Part shown: positions 19,372-28,046 of the stretch, in pieces | Position numbering within the stretch: the stretch's first letter is position 1 | Layout of the letters: each line of letters begins with the position of its first letter | Origin: Methylopila capsulata | GTDB lineage: Bacteria > Pseudomonadota > Alphaproteobacteria > Rhizobiales > Methylopilaceae | DNA: 64,000 nt | Direction: 5' to 3' | Assembly: GCF_016907975.1 (NCBI RefSeq) | Contig: NZ_JAFBCY010000001.1 | Location: 1,054,001-1,118,000 of the forward strand | The notes under the pieces: model-generated | Databases searched by the model: none | Seen by the model: only the letters and a program-made list of their open reading frames with translations | Told to the model about the DNA's origin: nothing | Position numbers and translations under genes: made by a program

Positions 19372-20073
19372 ATGCGCGTTCTTCTGATTGAAGACGATAG
19401 CGCCACGGCGCAGAGCATCGAGTTGATGCTCAAGTCAGAGAACTTTAACGTCTACACGACGGAGCTTGGCGAAGAGGGTATCGACCTCGGCAAGCTCTAC
19501 GATTACGATATCATTCTTCTCGACCTGAACCTGCCCGACATGTCGGGATATGAGGTTCTCCGGGCGCTCCGGGTCGCGAAGATCAAGACGCCGATCCTGA
19601 TCCTTTCCGGCCTCGCCGGGATCGAGGACAAGGTCCGCGGCCTTGGCGTCGGCGCCGACGACTACATGACGAAGCCCTTCCACAAGGACGAAATGGTCGC
19701 GCGCATTCACGCGATCGTCCGTCGCTCGAAGGGGCACGCTCAGTCGGTCATCACGACCGGGGATCTCATCGTCAACCTCGACACCAAGACGGTCGAAGTC
19801 GGCGGCGCCCGGGTCCATCTGACGGGCAAGGAATACCAGATGCTGGAGCTCTTGAGCCTGCGTAAGGGCTCGACGCTCACCAAGGAGATGTTCCTGAACC
19901 ATCTCTACGGCGGCATGGACGAGCCGGAGCTGAAGATCATCGACGTATTCATCTGCAAGCTCCGGAAAAAGCTCGCGAACGCCACCAGCGGCAAGAACTA
20001 CATCGAGACGGTTTGGGGCCGCGGCTACGTGCTGCGCGAGCCGAACGAAGACGAAGCCCGCGCGATCGCCTGA
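19372..20073 (+). CDS. ctrA: Cell-cycle response regulator CtrA
   Basis: A 233-residue OmpR-type response regulator and the master cell-cycle regulator of alphaproteobacteria. The receiver domain shows Asp8/Asp9, phospho-acceptor Asp51 ([15 protein letters not shown]) and Lys101 ([10 protein letters not shown]). The winged-helix DNA-binding domain includes [18 protein letters not shown] and [15 protein letters not shown]. It binds TTAA-N7-TTAA sites; such sites occur before fliF, flhA and sciP. It ends in Ala, as is usual for ClpXP-degraded CtrA. ATG at 19372 with GGAGGAG four bases before it. Modulators SciP and RcdA are also in this window. Confidence 0.97.
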   Translation: MRVLLIEDDSATAQSIELMLKSENFNVYTTELGEEGIDLGKLYDYDIILLDLNLPDMSGYEVLRALRVAKIKTPILILSGLAGIEDKVRGLGVGADDYMTKPFHKDEMVARIHAIVRRSKGHAQSVITTGDLIVNLDTKTVEVGGARVHLTGKEYQMLELLSLRKGSTLTKEMFLNHLYGGMDEPELKIIDVFICKLRKKLANATSGKNYIETVWGRGYVLREPNEDEARAIA

Positions 20074-20103
20074 CGCTTCTGAACCTGGTCGCATTGATCC
20101 GTC

Positions 20104-20136
20104 GAAAGCCCCGCGCCGCAAGCGCGGGGCTTTCCT
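20104..20136 (+). terminator. Terminator after ctrA
   Basis: A 13-bp perfect stem (GAAAGCCCCGCGC, loop CGCAA) followed by CTCG. The run of Ts is within the end of the stem (CTTTC). Confidence 0.7.
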
Positions 20137-20202
20137 CGTCTCAAGCGGGGTCGCACGCCGCTGAGGGCTGCGCCTTCAGGCGCTGGCGATGTCGACGCGA
20201 CA

Positions 20203-20229
20203 TGAAAAAGCCCGCGCGAAGCGGGCTTT
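20203..20229 (-). terminator. Terminator after cheR (minus strand)
   Basis: A 9-bp stem AAAGCCCGC/GCGGGCTTT with a five-base loop; on the minus strand it is followed by TT and ends the che operon 27 bases after the cheR stop. Confidence 0.7.
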
Positions 20230-20255
20230 GACGCAGGTCCAGAGAGCCTTCAGCC

Positions 20256-21182
20256 TCAACGGCGGAACGCGGCGATCTTGGACTGCAGCGACGTGGCTGG
20301 CGGCGTCGCCAACGTCGCGCCGTGGGCGGCGCCGGTCCCCAGGGCCGGACGCGCTGCGGCGGGTGCGGGAGCGTCGGTCCGCATGAACAGGCCGCGGTGG
20401 TTCGGATGGCTCCGGACCGGCGCGGTCGCCCCCATCACCGTCTCGGCCGCCCCCAGCACGAGGTAGCCGTCCGCGGGCATCTGCTTCGCGATGCGGCGAA
20501 CCACATCGCCCTTGGTCGCTTCGTCGAAATAGATCAGCACGTTGCGACAGAAGACGACGTCGAACGCGCCCATCGGCGAGAAATCGCGCAGCAGGTTCAG
20601 CGTGCGGAACTGGACCCGGTTCCGCAGCTTCGGCGAGATCCGCCACTGGTCGCCCTCCTGCGTGAAATGCTCGACGAGCATCCGGACGGGCAGACCGCGC
20701 TGGACCTCGAACTGCGTGAAGAGGCCGTTGCGGGCGCGCTCGAGGACGTCGGACGCAAGGTCGGTCGCGACGATCTCCACCGTCCAACCCGCGAGCAGAG
20801 CTGCCTTCTGTTCGAGCAGCATGGCGAGCGAGTACGGCTCCTGGCCCGTCGAGCACGCGGCGCACCAGATCCGGATCTTCCGCTGGATCGCGCGGGCGGC
20901 GATGAGCTGCGGCAGCACCACGTCCGTGAACTGCGTGAACGGCGTTCCGTCCCGGAAGAAGAACGATTCGTTCGTCGTCATGGCTTCGACGACCGACTGG
21001 GCGAGAGCGGTGTCGCCGCCGCGCATCAGCTTGCCGATGAGCTCGCCGATCGACGCGATGCCCGCCTTGCGGGCGACAGGCCCGAGCCGGCTGTCGACGA
21101 GGTAACGCTTGTCCTCCCCGATGATCAGACCGGAACGCTCCTTCAGGAAGCGGGCGAGGAACGAGAGATCGGCCGGCGTCAC
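20256..21182 (-). CDS. cheR: Chemotaxis methyltransferase CheR
   Basis: A 308-residue SAM-dependent methyltransferase that methylates glutamates on chemoreceptors. Motifs seen: TTNESFFFRD, the SAM-binding IRIWCAACSTGQEPYSLAM, VEIVATDLASDVLERAR and FDVVFCRNVLIYF. I chose the GTG at 21182, which overlaps the cheB stop (GTGA) and follows GGAGA; the open frame to 21254 would overlap cheB by 76 bases. The last ~40 residues are an Ala/Pro-rich tail. Last gene of the cheA-W-Y-B-R operon. Confidence 0.93.
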   Translation of the reverse strand: MTPADLSFLARFLKERSGLIIGEDKRYLVDSRLGPVARKAGIASIGELIGKLMRGGDTALAQSVVEAMTTNESFFFRDGTPFTQFTDVVLPQLIAARAIQRKIRIWCAACSTGQEPYSLAMLLEQKAALLAGWTVEIVATDLASDVLERARNGLFTQFEVQRGLPVRMLVEHFTQEGDQWRISPKLRNRVQFRTLNLLRDFSPMGAFDVVFCRNVLIYFDEATKGDVVRRIAKQMPADGYLVLGAAETVMGATAPVRSHPNHRGLFMRTDAPAPAAARPALGTGAAHGATLATPPATSLQSKIAAFRR

Positions 21183-22339
21183 GCGCGGTCTCCTGAAAGC
21201 AGGCGAACGATCTTTGGACCGATCTGGGGCAGAGGGAGCACCGCCGAGCAGCACCCGGTGGCCGCGGCGGCGCCCGGCATGCCCCAGACGACGCTTGTGG
21301 CTTCGTCCTGGGCCATCACGGAGCCGCCGGCGCCTGAGATCATCCGCACGCCCGCCGCGCCGTCGGCGCCCATCCCGGTGAGCACCACCGCGAGAAGCGA
21401 GGAGCCGTAGACCTTGCTGGCGCTGCGGAACATCGGCTCGACCGACGGCTTGCAGAAGTTCTCCGGCGGCCCGTTGTCGATGGAGGCCTGCAGCGCCGCG
21501 CCCGACTGGACCACGGAGAAGTGCTTTCCGCCGGGCGCCACGTAGATCACGCCGCGCTCGATCGGCTCGCCGTGGGTCGCTTCGCGCGCAGGGCGACCGG
21601 AGACGGCGCCGAGATGCTCGGCGAGCGCCGCCGTGAACGTCGCCGGCATGTGCTGGGTGACGAGAATCGGCACCCGCGAGAGCGCGTCGACGCCGATCGC
21701 CTTCAGCACCGCGGCGAGCGCCGTCGGGCCGCCGGTGGAGGAGCCGATCGCCAAGGCGCGCACGGGCGCCGAGGAGAAGGGTTTCAGCGCGAAGCCGGGC
21801 GCGGGCGCGCCGGGCGGCGTCGGCCCGGGCCGCAGGAACCGGCCGCTGGCGGCCTGGGCGATGGTGTGGAGCGCGGCGGCGCGGGGGTCGGCCGCCCGGG
21901 GCGCCGAACGGCGGCGGGCGATCTCGCCGAGCACCTTGATCTTCGCGACGAGGTCGCGGCGGTAGTCGTCCTGCGCGATCGCGGCGCCGGGCTTCGCCAG
22001 AAAATCGGCGGCGCCGAGGGCGAGGCAGCGCAGCGAGACGTCGGCGTTGCGGCGGGTCAGCGTGGACGCCATCACGACGGCCAGGTCCGGCTTCGCCTTC
22101 AGCATCAGCGGCAGCGCCGTGAGGCCGTCCATGTCGGGCATTTCGATGTCGAGCACGACGACGTGCGGCTCCGCTGTCGCCAGCTCGGCGAGCGCCGAGC
22201 GTCCGGTCCGGCAGGACGCCACAACCTCGAAGCCCGGCTGTTCGCCGAGCCAGCGCGTGACGAGTCCGCGGACCACCGCGCTGTCGTCGACGATCATGAC
22301 GCGCACCTTCTCGACGGGCGTGACGGCGGCGGTCATCAT
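21179..22339 (-). CDS. cheB: Chemotaxis methylesterase CheB
   Basis: A 386-residue CheB. The N-terminal receiver domain has the phospho-acceptor in VVVLDIEMPDMDG. An Ala/Pro-rich linker at ~140-185 precedes the methylesterase domain with catalytic Ser in GSSTGGP, His in VTQHMPATFT and Asp in TGMGADGAAG. It demethylates and deamidates receptor glutamates, opposing CheR. The two genes overlap by four bases. Confidence 0.95.
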   Translation of the reverse strand: MMTAAVTPVEKVRVMIVDDSAVVRGLVTRWLGEQPGFEVVASCRTGRSALAELATAEPHVVVLDIEMPDMDGLTALPLMLKAKPDLAVVMASTLTRRNADVSLRCLALGAADFLAKPGAAIAQDDYRRDLVAKIKVLGEIARRRSAPRAADPRAAALHTIAQAASGRFLRPGPTPPGAPAPGFALKPFSSAPVRALAIGSSTGGPTALAAVLKAIGVDALSRVPILVTQHMPATFTAALAEHLGAVSGRPAREATHGEPIERGVIYVAPGGKHFSVVQSGAALQASIDNGPPENFCKPSVEPMFRSASKVYGSSLLAVVLTGMGADGAAGVRMISGAGGSVMAQDEATSVVWGMPGAAAATGCCSAVLPLPQIGPKIVRLLSGDRA

Positions 22340-22367
22340 GCTGGGCCTGCTATGCTGGAATGTCGGG

Positions 22368-22733
22368 TTACAGCAGGCCGACTTCGGCGAATTTGGAGCC
22401 GATGATGTCCTTGTCGAACGGCTTCATGACGTACTCGTCCGCGCCCGCGCGCAGGGCCCGGGTGATGTAGGAGACGTCGTTCTCGGTGGTGCAGAACACC
22501 ACCTTCGGCGCGTCCCCGCCGGGCAGCGAGCGCAGCTCGACCAGAAACTCGTAGCCGTCCATGACGGGCATGTTCCAGTCGAGCAGGATGCCGTCCGGCA
22601 TCGCCTGCTTGCAGAGCGCGAGCGCGCTCTGGCCGTTCTCGGCCTCGGAGATCTTGAGGTCGAAGCCCTCGAGAATGCGCCGGGCGACCTTGCGGATCAC
22701 GCTCGAGTCGTCGACGACGAGGCAGTGTTTCAT
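22368..22733 (-). CDS. cheY: Chemotaxis response regulator CheY
   Basis: A 121-residue single-domain receiver. Asp8/Asp9 and phospho-acceptor Asp52 (GILLDWNMPVMDGYE) are present, with the switch Thr in FCTTENDV and Lys in YVMKPFDKD. It lies between cheW and cheB, so phosphotransfer from the CheA of this operon is likely. A second, different CheY is at 43032-43415. Confidence 0.92.
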   Translation of the reverse strand: MKHCLVVDDSSVIRKVARRILEGFDLKISEAENGQSALALCKQAMPDGILLDWNMPVMDGYEFLVELRSLPGGDAPKVVFCTTENDVSYITRALRAGADEYVMKPFDKDIIGSKFAEVGLL

Positions 22734-22755
22734 GGGATCGTGTCCTGCGGTTTGC

Positions 22756-23214
22756 TCAGGCGGCGAGCGCCGAGATGGACGGTTCGAGCGCGTGGTCCAC
22801 GTCGAGGATCAGGAGCAGCCCCCCGTCGAGGCGGTGGACGCCCTCCGCGACGCTCGCCCAGCGGGGGTCGAGGGTCACCGGCTTGGTCTCGCGCTTGGCG
22901 TCGGCGAGCGGCATAACGTCGCCGACGCGGTCGACGATCAGCGCGAGAGCCTCGCCCTTGTGCTCGATGCCGACCGCCATCGCCTGCGAGAGATCCGCAC
23001 ACGGCGGCAGGCCGAGGCGCGTGCGCATGTCGATCGCAGTCACGATGCGGCCGCGCAGGTTGAGCACGCCCGCGACCTCGGGGGGCGACAGCGGCACGGT
23101 GGTCAGCTTCTCGAGCGTGAACACCTCGCGGACGCGGCCGATCTCGATCCCGAAGATCTGGTCGGCGATCGACACCGTGACATAGGTGGTGGCGTCATCC
23201 ATGGCGGCGCTCAC
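22756..23214 (-). CDS. cheW: Chemotaxis coupling protein CheW
   Basis: A 152-residue CheW-domain protein that links receptors to CheA. Motifs seen: YVTVSIADQIFGIEIGRVREV, GVLNLRGRIVTAIDMR and ALIVDRVGDVM. It overlaps the cheA stop by four bases, so translation is coupled. Standard length. Confidence 0.93.
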   Translation of the reverse strand: MSAAMDDATTYVTVSIADQIFGIEIGRVREVFTLEKLTTVPLSPPEVAGVLNLRGRIVTAIDMRTRLGLPPCADLSQAMAVGIEHKGEALALIVDRVGDVMPLADAKRETKPVTLDPRWASVAEGVHRLDGGLLLILDVDHALEPSISALAA

Positions 23215-25838
23215 GCGGCGATCCTCCAGCGGGGAGCAAGGGTTTCGAGTATGGCGAGCAGCGTCGGCCGGTCGAACTTCGACACGCAGTCGCTGAAGCC
23301 GGCGGCCGCGGCCTTCTCGTACTCGGCGGCGGAGCCGGTCGAGGTCAGCGCGAGCAGCGGCGCGTGGGCGGCGTGAGGCTCGGCGCGGAGAGCCGCGGCG
23401 AGCGCGAAGCCGTCCATCTCGGGCATGTCGAGATCGGCGATCACGGCGTCGAAGCTCCGGCCGCGCTGCACGAGCGCGAGAGCGTCCGCCCCGCTCCCCG
23501 CCGCGGCGACGCGGTAGCCCGCCGCCGACAGGACCGGCGTCAGCATGTTGAGGAAGAACGCGCTGTCGTCGACCAGCAGCACGCTCGGCTGGGTCCTGCG
23601 CTCGTGCGGACGCTCCTTGCGGGTCATCCAGTCCTCGAAGGCGAGCGTCAGGTAGTGCGCGATGTCGATGATCTCGGTGGCCTTGCCCGCCAGCACCGAG
23701 GTGCCGAGGATGCCGGGCACGATCGACGCCGCGCTGATTTCGACTGCCTGCTCGACGATGTCGAGGATCTCGTCGACCATGAGGCCGACCGAGCGATCCT
23801 CGTCGGTGAAGACCAGCAGCGCCTGCTGGCCCTCGCCCGACATCATGCCGTCGCCGACCGGGATCAGCGGCATCAGGCCGCCGCGGTACTGCACGATCGG
23901 TCGACCGTCGGTGACTTCGATGGTGGCCGCGTCGATCATCTCGAGGCGGGTCACGAGAGCGAGCGGCACCGCCTTGGGCGCCATGCCGCCGGCCCGGAAC
24001 AGCAGCAGCGACATGACGAGGCCCTGGTCGACTGCGGCCGCGGGCTCCTTCGCCTGCAGACTCTCGTGCGCGTCCGTAGGGCCGACCGCCGAGGCGAGGC
24101 CGTTCGGGTCGAGGATCAGGATCACCGACCCGTCCCCCAGGATGGTGGTGCCCGAGAACAGGCCGATGTGGTTCAGCCGCGAGGCCATCGGCTTGACGAC
24201 GATCTCCTCGGTGTGAAGCACGTCGTCGACCACGATGCCGAAGACGTTCTCGCCCACCTGCGAGATCACGACGAAGGCGTCGTCGGCGGTCTCTTCGACG
24301 GCCGTCGCGAGGCCGAGCAGGCCGCGCAGGCGCACCAGCGGCAGCAGGCGGTCGCGCAGGCGCAGCAGCGAGGCGTCGCCGATCCGCTCGATGCGGTGCT
24401 CGCTGCCGGGGCGCGCGCGCACCAGTTCGGTGACCGCGACCTGCGGGATCGCGAAGGTCTCGCCGGCGGAGGTGACCATCAGCGCGGAGACGATGGCGAG
24501 GGTCAGCGGGATGCGGATGATGACCGCGGAGCCCTTGCCCTGGGTCGAGCGCAGGTCGACTGCGCCGCCGATCAGCTCGATGTTGGAGCGCACCACGTCC
24601 ATGCCGACGCCGCGGCCGGAGACGCTGGTGATCGCCGCCGCGGTCGAGAAGCCCGGCGCGAAGATGAAGCGGTGGATCTGGGCGTCCGACATCTTCTCGA
24701 CGTCGGCTTCGGTCGCGAGGCCGTTCGCGATGGCCTTCTTCCGGATGCGGTCGGTGTCGAGGCCGCGGCCGTCGTCGCCGATCTCCACGATGATGTGGCC
24801 GCCCTGATGGTAGGCCGCGAGTTTGATCGTCCCCGTTTCGGGCTTGCCTGCAGCCACGCGCTCGGCGGGCGTCTCGAGCCCATGGTCCGCGCAGTTGCGG
24901 ACCATGTGCGTCAGCGGATCCTTGATGAGGTCCAGCACCTGACGGTCGAGTTCGGTCTCGGCGCCTTCGGTGACGAGCTCGATCTTCTTCCCGAGATCGG
25001 ACGAGAGGTCGCGCACGATGCGCGGCATGGCGCGCCAGGCCGCGCCGATCGGCTGCATGCGGGTCTTCATGACCCCTTCCTGCAGCTGGGCGGTGACGTG
25101 GCTCAGGCGCTGCAGCGAAGCGCCGAAATCCTTCTCCCCGTGGCGGCGGACGATGTCGGTCAGCTGGTTGCGGGTGAGCACCAGCTCGGAGACCATGGTC
25201 ATCAGGCGGTCGAGCGTGTCGACGCCGACGCGGATGGTCTGGCCGGCGAGCGCGCTCTCGGCGCGGGCGTCGTCGCCGCCGCCGTCGATCGCCTTCAGAA
25301 CCGGCGTGGTCTTCACCGGCGCCTCGGCGACCGGAACCGGCTGTGCAGTGAGCTCGGGACCCGGGGTCTCGCGGAAAGCGCGCTCCAGTTCGTCGAGCGA
25401 AACCTCGCCGACGCGCAGTTCGCGGCCGAGCGTGGGGTCGATCTTGGGCGCCGGCGTGCTCGCCGCCTCGAGCGCCTTCCGCTCCAGCTCGTGGATGATG
25501 TCGTGGTCGTCACCGGCGGGTTCGGCGCCGGTGCGCTCGAGGTCGGCCAGGATCTCCTTGATTCTGTCGATCGCCGCGAGGATCAGCGTGACCGCGTCCG
25601 GGGTCGGCATGGCGCCGTTCCGAAATTCGCCCATCAGGGTCTCGGCGGCGTGGGCCAGCGCTTCGAGCCGTGACAATCCGAGGAATCCGCAGGTGCCCTT
25701 AACCGTGTGGACCAGCCGGAAGATGTTTCCGAGAATGCTGGCGTTTGTCGGCTCCTGCTCGAAACGAACAAGCTCGACATCGACGAAATCAAGGTTTTCC
25801 GCAGTTTCGGTCAGAAAGTCGCGCAGCAGCTCGTCCAT
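23211..25838 (-). CDS. cheA: Hybrid chemotaxis histidine kinase CheA with C-terminal receiver domain
   Basis: An 875-residue hybrid kinase. The HPt domain is at ~1-105, with phospho-acceptor His44 in RLVHTVKGTCGFLG. Linker to ~200 without a clear P2 domain. Then the dimerisation helices (DTLDRLMTMVSELVLTRNQL), the ATPase domain (LTHMVRNCADHGLE, DDGRGLD, GRGVGMDVV), two consecutive CheW-like domains (~440-590 and ~600-745), and a receiver domain (~760-875) with VLLVDDSAFF and VIADLDMPEMDG. The extra CheW copy and receiver make it a sink or self-regulated type seen in some alphaproteobacteria. First gene of the operon, preceded by GGGGGAGGGG. Confidence 0.93.
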   Translation of the reverse strand: MDELLRDFLTETAENLDFVDVELVRFEQEPTNASILGNIFRLVHTVKGTCGFLGLSRLEALAHAAETLMGEFRNGAMPTPDAVTLILAAIDRIKEILADLERTGAEPAGDDHDIIHELERKALEAASTPAPKIDPTLGRELRVGEVSLDELERAFRETPGPELTAQPVPVAEAPVKTTPVLKAIDGGGDDARAESALAGQTIRVGVDTLDRLMTMVSELVLTRNQLTDIVRRHGEKDFGASLQRLSHVTAQLQEGVMKTRMQPIGAAWRAMPRIVRDLSSDLGKKIELVTEGAETELDRQVLDLIKDPLTHMVRNCADHGLETPAERVAAGKPETGTIKLAAYHQGGHIIVEIGDDGRGLDTDRIRKKAIANGLATEADVEKMSDAQIHRFIFAPGFSTAAAITSVSGRGVGMDVVRSNIELIGGAVDLRSTQGKGSAVIIRIPLTLAIVSALMVTSAGETFAIPQVAVTELVRARPGSEHRIERIGDASLLRLRDRLLPLVRLRGLLGLATAVEETADDAFVVISQVGENVFGIVVDDVLHTEEIVVKPMASRLNHIGLFSGTTILGDGSVILILDPNGLASAVGPTDAHESLQAKEPAAAVDQGLVMSLLLFRAGGMAPKAVPLALVTRLEMIDAATIEVTDGRPIVQYRGGLMPLIPVGDGMMSGEGQQALLVFTDEDRSVGLMVDEILDIVEQAVEISAASIVPGILGTSVLAGKATEIIDIAHYLTLAFEDWMTRKERPHERRTQPSVLLVDDSAFFLNMLTPVLSAAGYRVAAAGSGADALALVQRGRSFDAVIADLDMPEMDGFALAAALRAEPHAAHAPLLALTSTGSAAEYEKAAAAGFSDCVSKFDRPTLLAILETLAPRWRIAA

Positions 25839-25952
25839 TCACCCCTCCCCCGGAGACGCAACGAACAGGCGCTTCTCGGTACATCAAAGAGTGTGGTGCA
25901 AAAAGCATAACGGATGGTTGCAGGTTGCACGCGCGCCTGAGTAATCGATCGA

Positions 25953-26888
25953 TCAGGTTCGGCGACGCGCAAGCCCAAGCACGACGACGTTTCCAAGCGC
26001 CACGAGCGCCACGCCGACGAGGGCGGACGCGGTCCAGGCATAGCTTTCGAACACGCTGGAGATCGCGAGGGCGACCACCGGGAACAGCACCGTCGCGAAC
26101 CCGGCGCGCGCCGGACCGATGCGCTTGATCAGCGCGAGATAGGCCAGGAACGCCGCGACCGACGAGCCGGCGGCGAGCCACAGCAGCGACAGGCCGTAGG
26201 ACCAGCTCGGCTCGAAATCGAACGCGGCGCCGGAGGCAAGCGCCGCAATCAGCAACCAGAGCGTTCCGTAGATCATGCCCCAGGCGGTCGCCGCGAGATC
26301 CGGGACATCGCGCTGGATCACGCTCGAGATCATGTTGCCGAGGCAGAAGCAGAGCGTGCCGGCGACGCACAGCGCGAGCCCGCCGAGGGCCGCCGCGTTG
26401 AAGCCGGTTGAAGCGATCTGCGGCAGGTAGAGCAGGCCCACGCCCGCGACGCCCAACGCCGCGCCCACAAGCACGCGGATTTCGATGGCCCGTCCGAAAA
26501 ACAGGGCGCCGAGCGCGAGGTTGATCGGCGAGGCGAGCGCGAACACGACCGCGAGCAGACCCGAGGGCACGTGGGCGCCGGCATGATAGAACAAGAGGAA
26601 GTTCGTGGAATACATGAGCACGCCCGCGAGCGCGAACCTGACGTGCGTCCGCAGCGGGAACCGCAGCCGCTCCCGACGCGCCAAGGCGATCACGACGCAG
26701 ATCGCGGCGGAGAGCCCGAAGCGCCAGACCAGCGACACGACGGGCGCCACGACGCCGAGCTGGTGATGGAGCGCGATCCAGCTCGTGCCCCACACGGTGA
26801 CGAGCACCACGTAGAGGCCAAGGTCCGTACGCCCCAGCGCGTCTGGCGAGGTCGGCGTAGCGGTCTGGGCGGGTAGGACTTTCGACAT
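25953..26888 (-). CDS. EamA/DMT-family transporter
   Basis: A 311-residue protein with ten predicted membrane helices in two EamA repeats, the layout of drug/metabolite transporters. Motifs seen: WGTSWIALHHQLG in the first helix and FLAYLALIKRIGPARAGFATVLFPV in the second repeat. The substrate cannot be told. I chose the ATG at 26888 (MSKVLP) with GGACGGA before it; the frame to 26972 adds 28 residues of unlikely sequence. Confidence 0.85.
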   Translation of the reverse strand: MSKVLPAQTATPTSPDALGRTDLGLYVVLVTVWGTSWIALHHQLGVVAPVVSLVWRFGLSAAICVVIALARRERLRFPLRTHVRFALAGVLMYSTNFLLFYHAGAHVPSGLLAVVFALASPINLALGALFFGRAIEIRVLVGAALGVAGVGLLYLPQIASTGFNAAALGGLALCVAGTLCFCLGNMISSVIQRDVPDLAATAWGMIYGTLWLLIAALASGAAFDFEPSWSYGLSLLWLAAGSSVAAFLAYLALIKRIGPARAGFATVLFPVVALAISSVFESYAWTASALVGVALVALGNVVVLGLARRRT

Positions 26889-27055
26889 GCATCCGTCCGG
26901 CGGCGGTCGCTGAGCGTCCCGGTTAGACCGGAACGCGTGACGGCGACAGCGCGGATCCGTGATGTTCGCCATCGCGATGCGTGATGGCCGGCTTGACGGA
27001 GACGAAGGTCAGGCCAACCTCCGACCATCGCGCCCCGCGTCTGAGGAGAACCGCC

Positions 27056-28042
27056 ATGCACGTCGCCGAAAACGGCCGCATCGCCCCGGTCCATGTTCAC
27101 GAGCATCTCTTCCTGGGCCAGGACCATGCGCGCAACGAGCGCCGAACCGTCGCGGTGGTCGCGGTCACCGCGACGATGATGGTGGTCGAGATTGTCGCCG
27201 GCTGGGCCTACGGATCGATGGCCCTGACCGCCGACGGCTGGCACATGGCGACCCACGCGGGCGCGATCGGCGTGGCGGCGCTGGCCTACCGCTTCGCCTC
27301 GAGCCACGCGGCGGATCCGCGGTTCGCCTTCGGCGCGGGCAAGGTCGGCGATCTCGCGGGCTTTGCGAGCGCCATCATCCTGGGCGTCGTCGCCCTCGGG
27401 ATCGGGTACGAATCGCTGCTTCGCCTGGCCTCGCCCCAGCCCGTCGCCTATCTCGAGGCGAGCGTGGTGGCGGTGATCGGGCTCGCCGTGAACGTTGTGT
27501 GCGCGCTGCTGCTCGGTCATGGCCACGATCACGGCCACAGCCACGACCACCGCGATCGTCGGCGTCACGACCATGGGCATGACCACGCGCACCACGGACA
27601 CGCCGACCACAACATGCGCGGCGCCTACCTGCATGTGCTGGCGGACGCGCTGACCTCGGTGCTCGCGATCGCGGGCCTGCTCGCCGGCTGGAGCTTCGGA
27701 TGGAGCTGGGTCGATCCGGCGATCGGCGTCGTGGGCGCCGTGGTGATCGCCGCCTGGTCGATCGGCCTCGCGCGCGACAGCGGGCGGGTCCTGCTGGACG
27801 CGACCTCGAACGACGATCTGGCGGAGACGATCCGCGAAAGGCTCGAGACGGGGGACGTCCGCGTGTCGGACCTCCACCTCTGGCGCGTGGGGCCGGGCCA
27901 CATGGCGGCGATCGTCGCTGTGGTCACGCACCGCCCCGAGGAGCCCGCCTCCTACAAGGCCCGGCTCGCCGACCTCGCGGCGCTGAGCCACGTCACCATC
28001 GAGGTGAACCTGTGCCGCGACCATCCGAGGGTCGCGGCGTGA
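27056..28042 (+). CDS. dmeF: CDF-family divalent metal efflux transporter DmeF
   Basis: A 328-residue cation diffusion facilitator. Six membrane helices; metal-site motifs in ALTADGWHMATHAGA and HVLADALTSVLAIAG. Between helices IV and V is a His-rich loop (HGHDHGHSHDH, then HDHGHDHAHHGHADH). The N-terminus has HVHEHLFLG, typical of DmeF, which exports Co(II) and Ni(II). ATG at 27056 follows GAGGAG. The family's usual regulator DmeR is not next to it. It is convergent with gshA, whose stop is four bases away. Confidence 0.88.
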   Translation: MHVAENGRIAPVHVHEHLFLGQDHARNERRTVAVVAVTATMMVVEIVAGWAYGSMALTADGWHMATHAGAIGVAALAYRFASSHAADPRFAFGAGKVGDLAGFASAIILGVVALGIGYESLLRLASPQPVAYLEASVVAVIGLAVNVVCALLLGHGHDHGHSHDHRDRRRHDHGHDHAHHGHADHNMRGAYLHVLADALTSVLAIAGLLAGWSFGWSWVDPAIGVVGAVVIAAWSIGLARDSGRVLLDATSNDDLAETIRERLETGDVRVSDLHLWRVGPGHMAAIVAVVTHRPEEPASYKARLADLAALSHVTIEVNLCRDHPRVAA

Positions 28043-28046
28043 GGCG

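Noticed and set aside
23364-25673. Plus-strand open frame of 769 codons opposite cheA
   Set aside because: Shadow of the cheA gene; composition is Arg/Asp/His-rich with no domain.
27531-27615. Repetitive CAC/CAT-rich stretch in dmeF as a possible DNA repeat or CRISPR-like array
   Set aside because: It encodes the His-rich metal loop of a CDF transporter; the repetition comes from the protein and there are no spacers.
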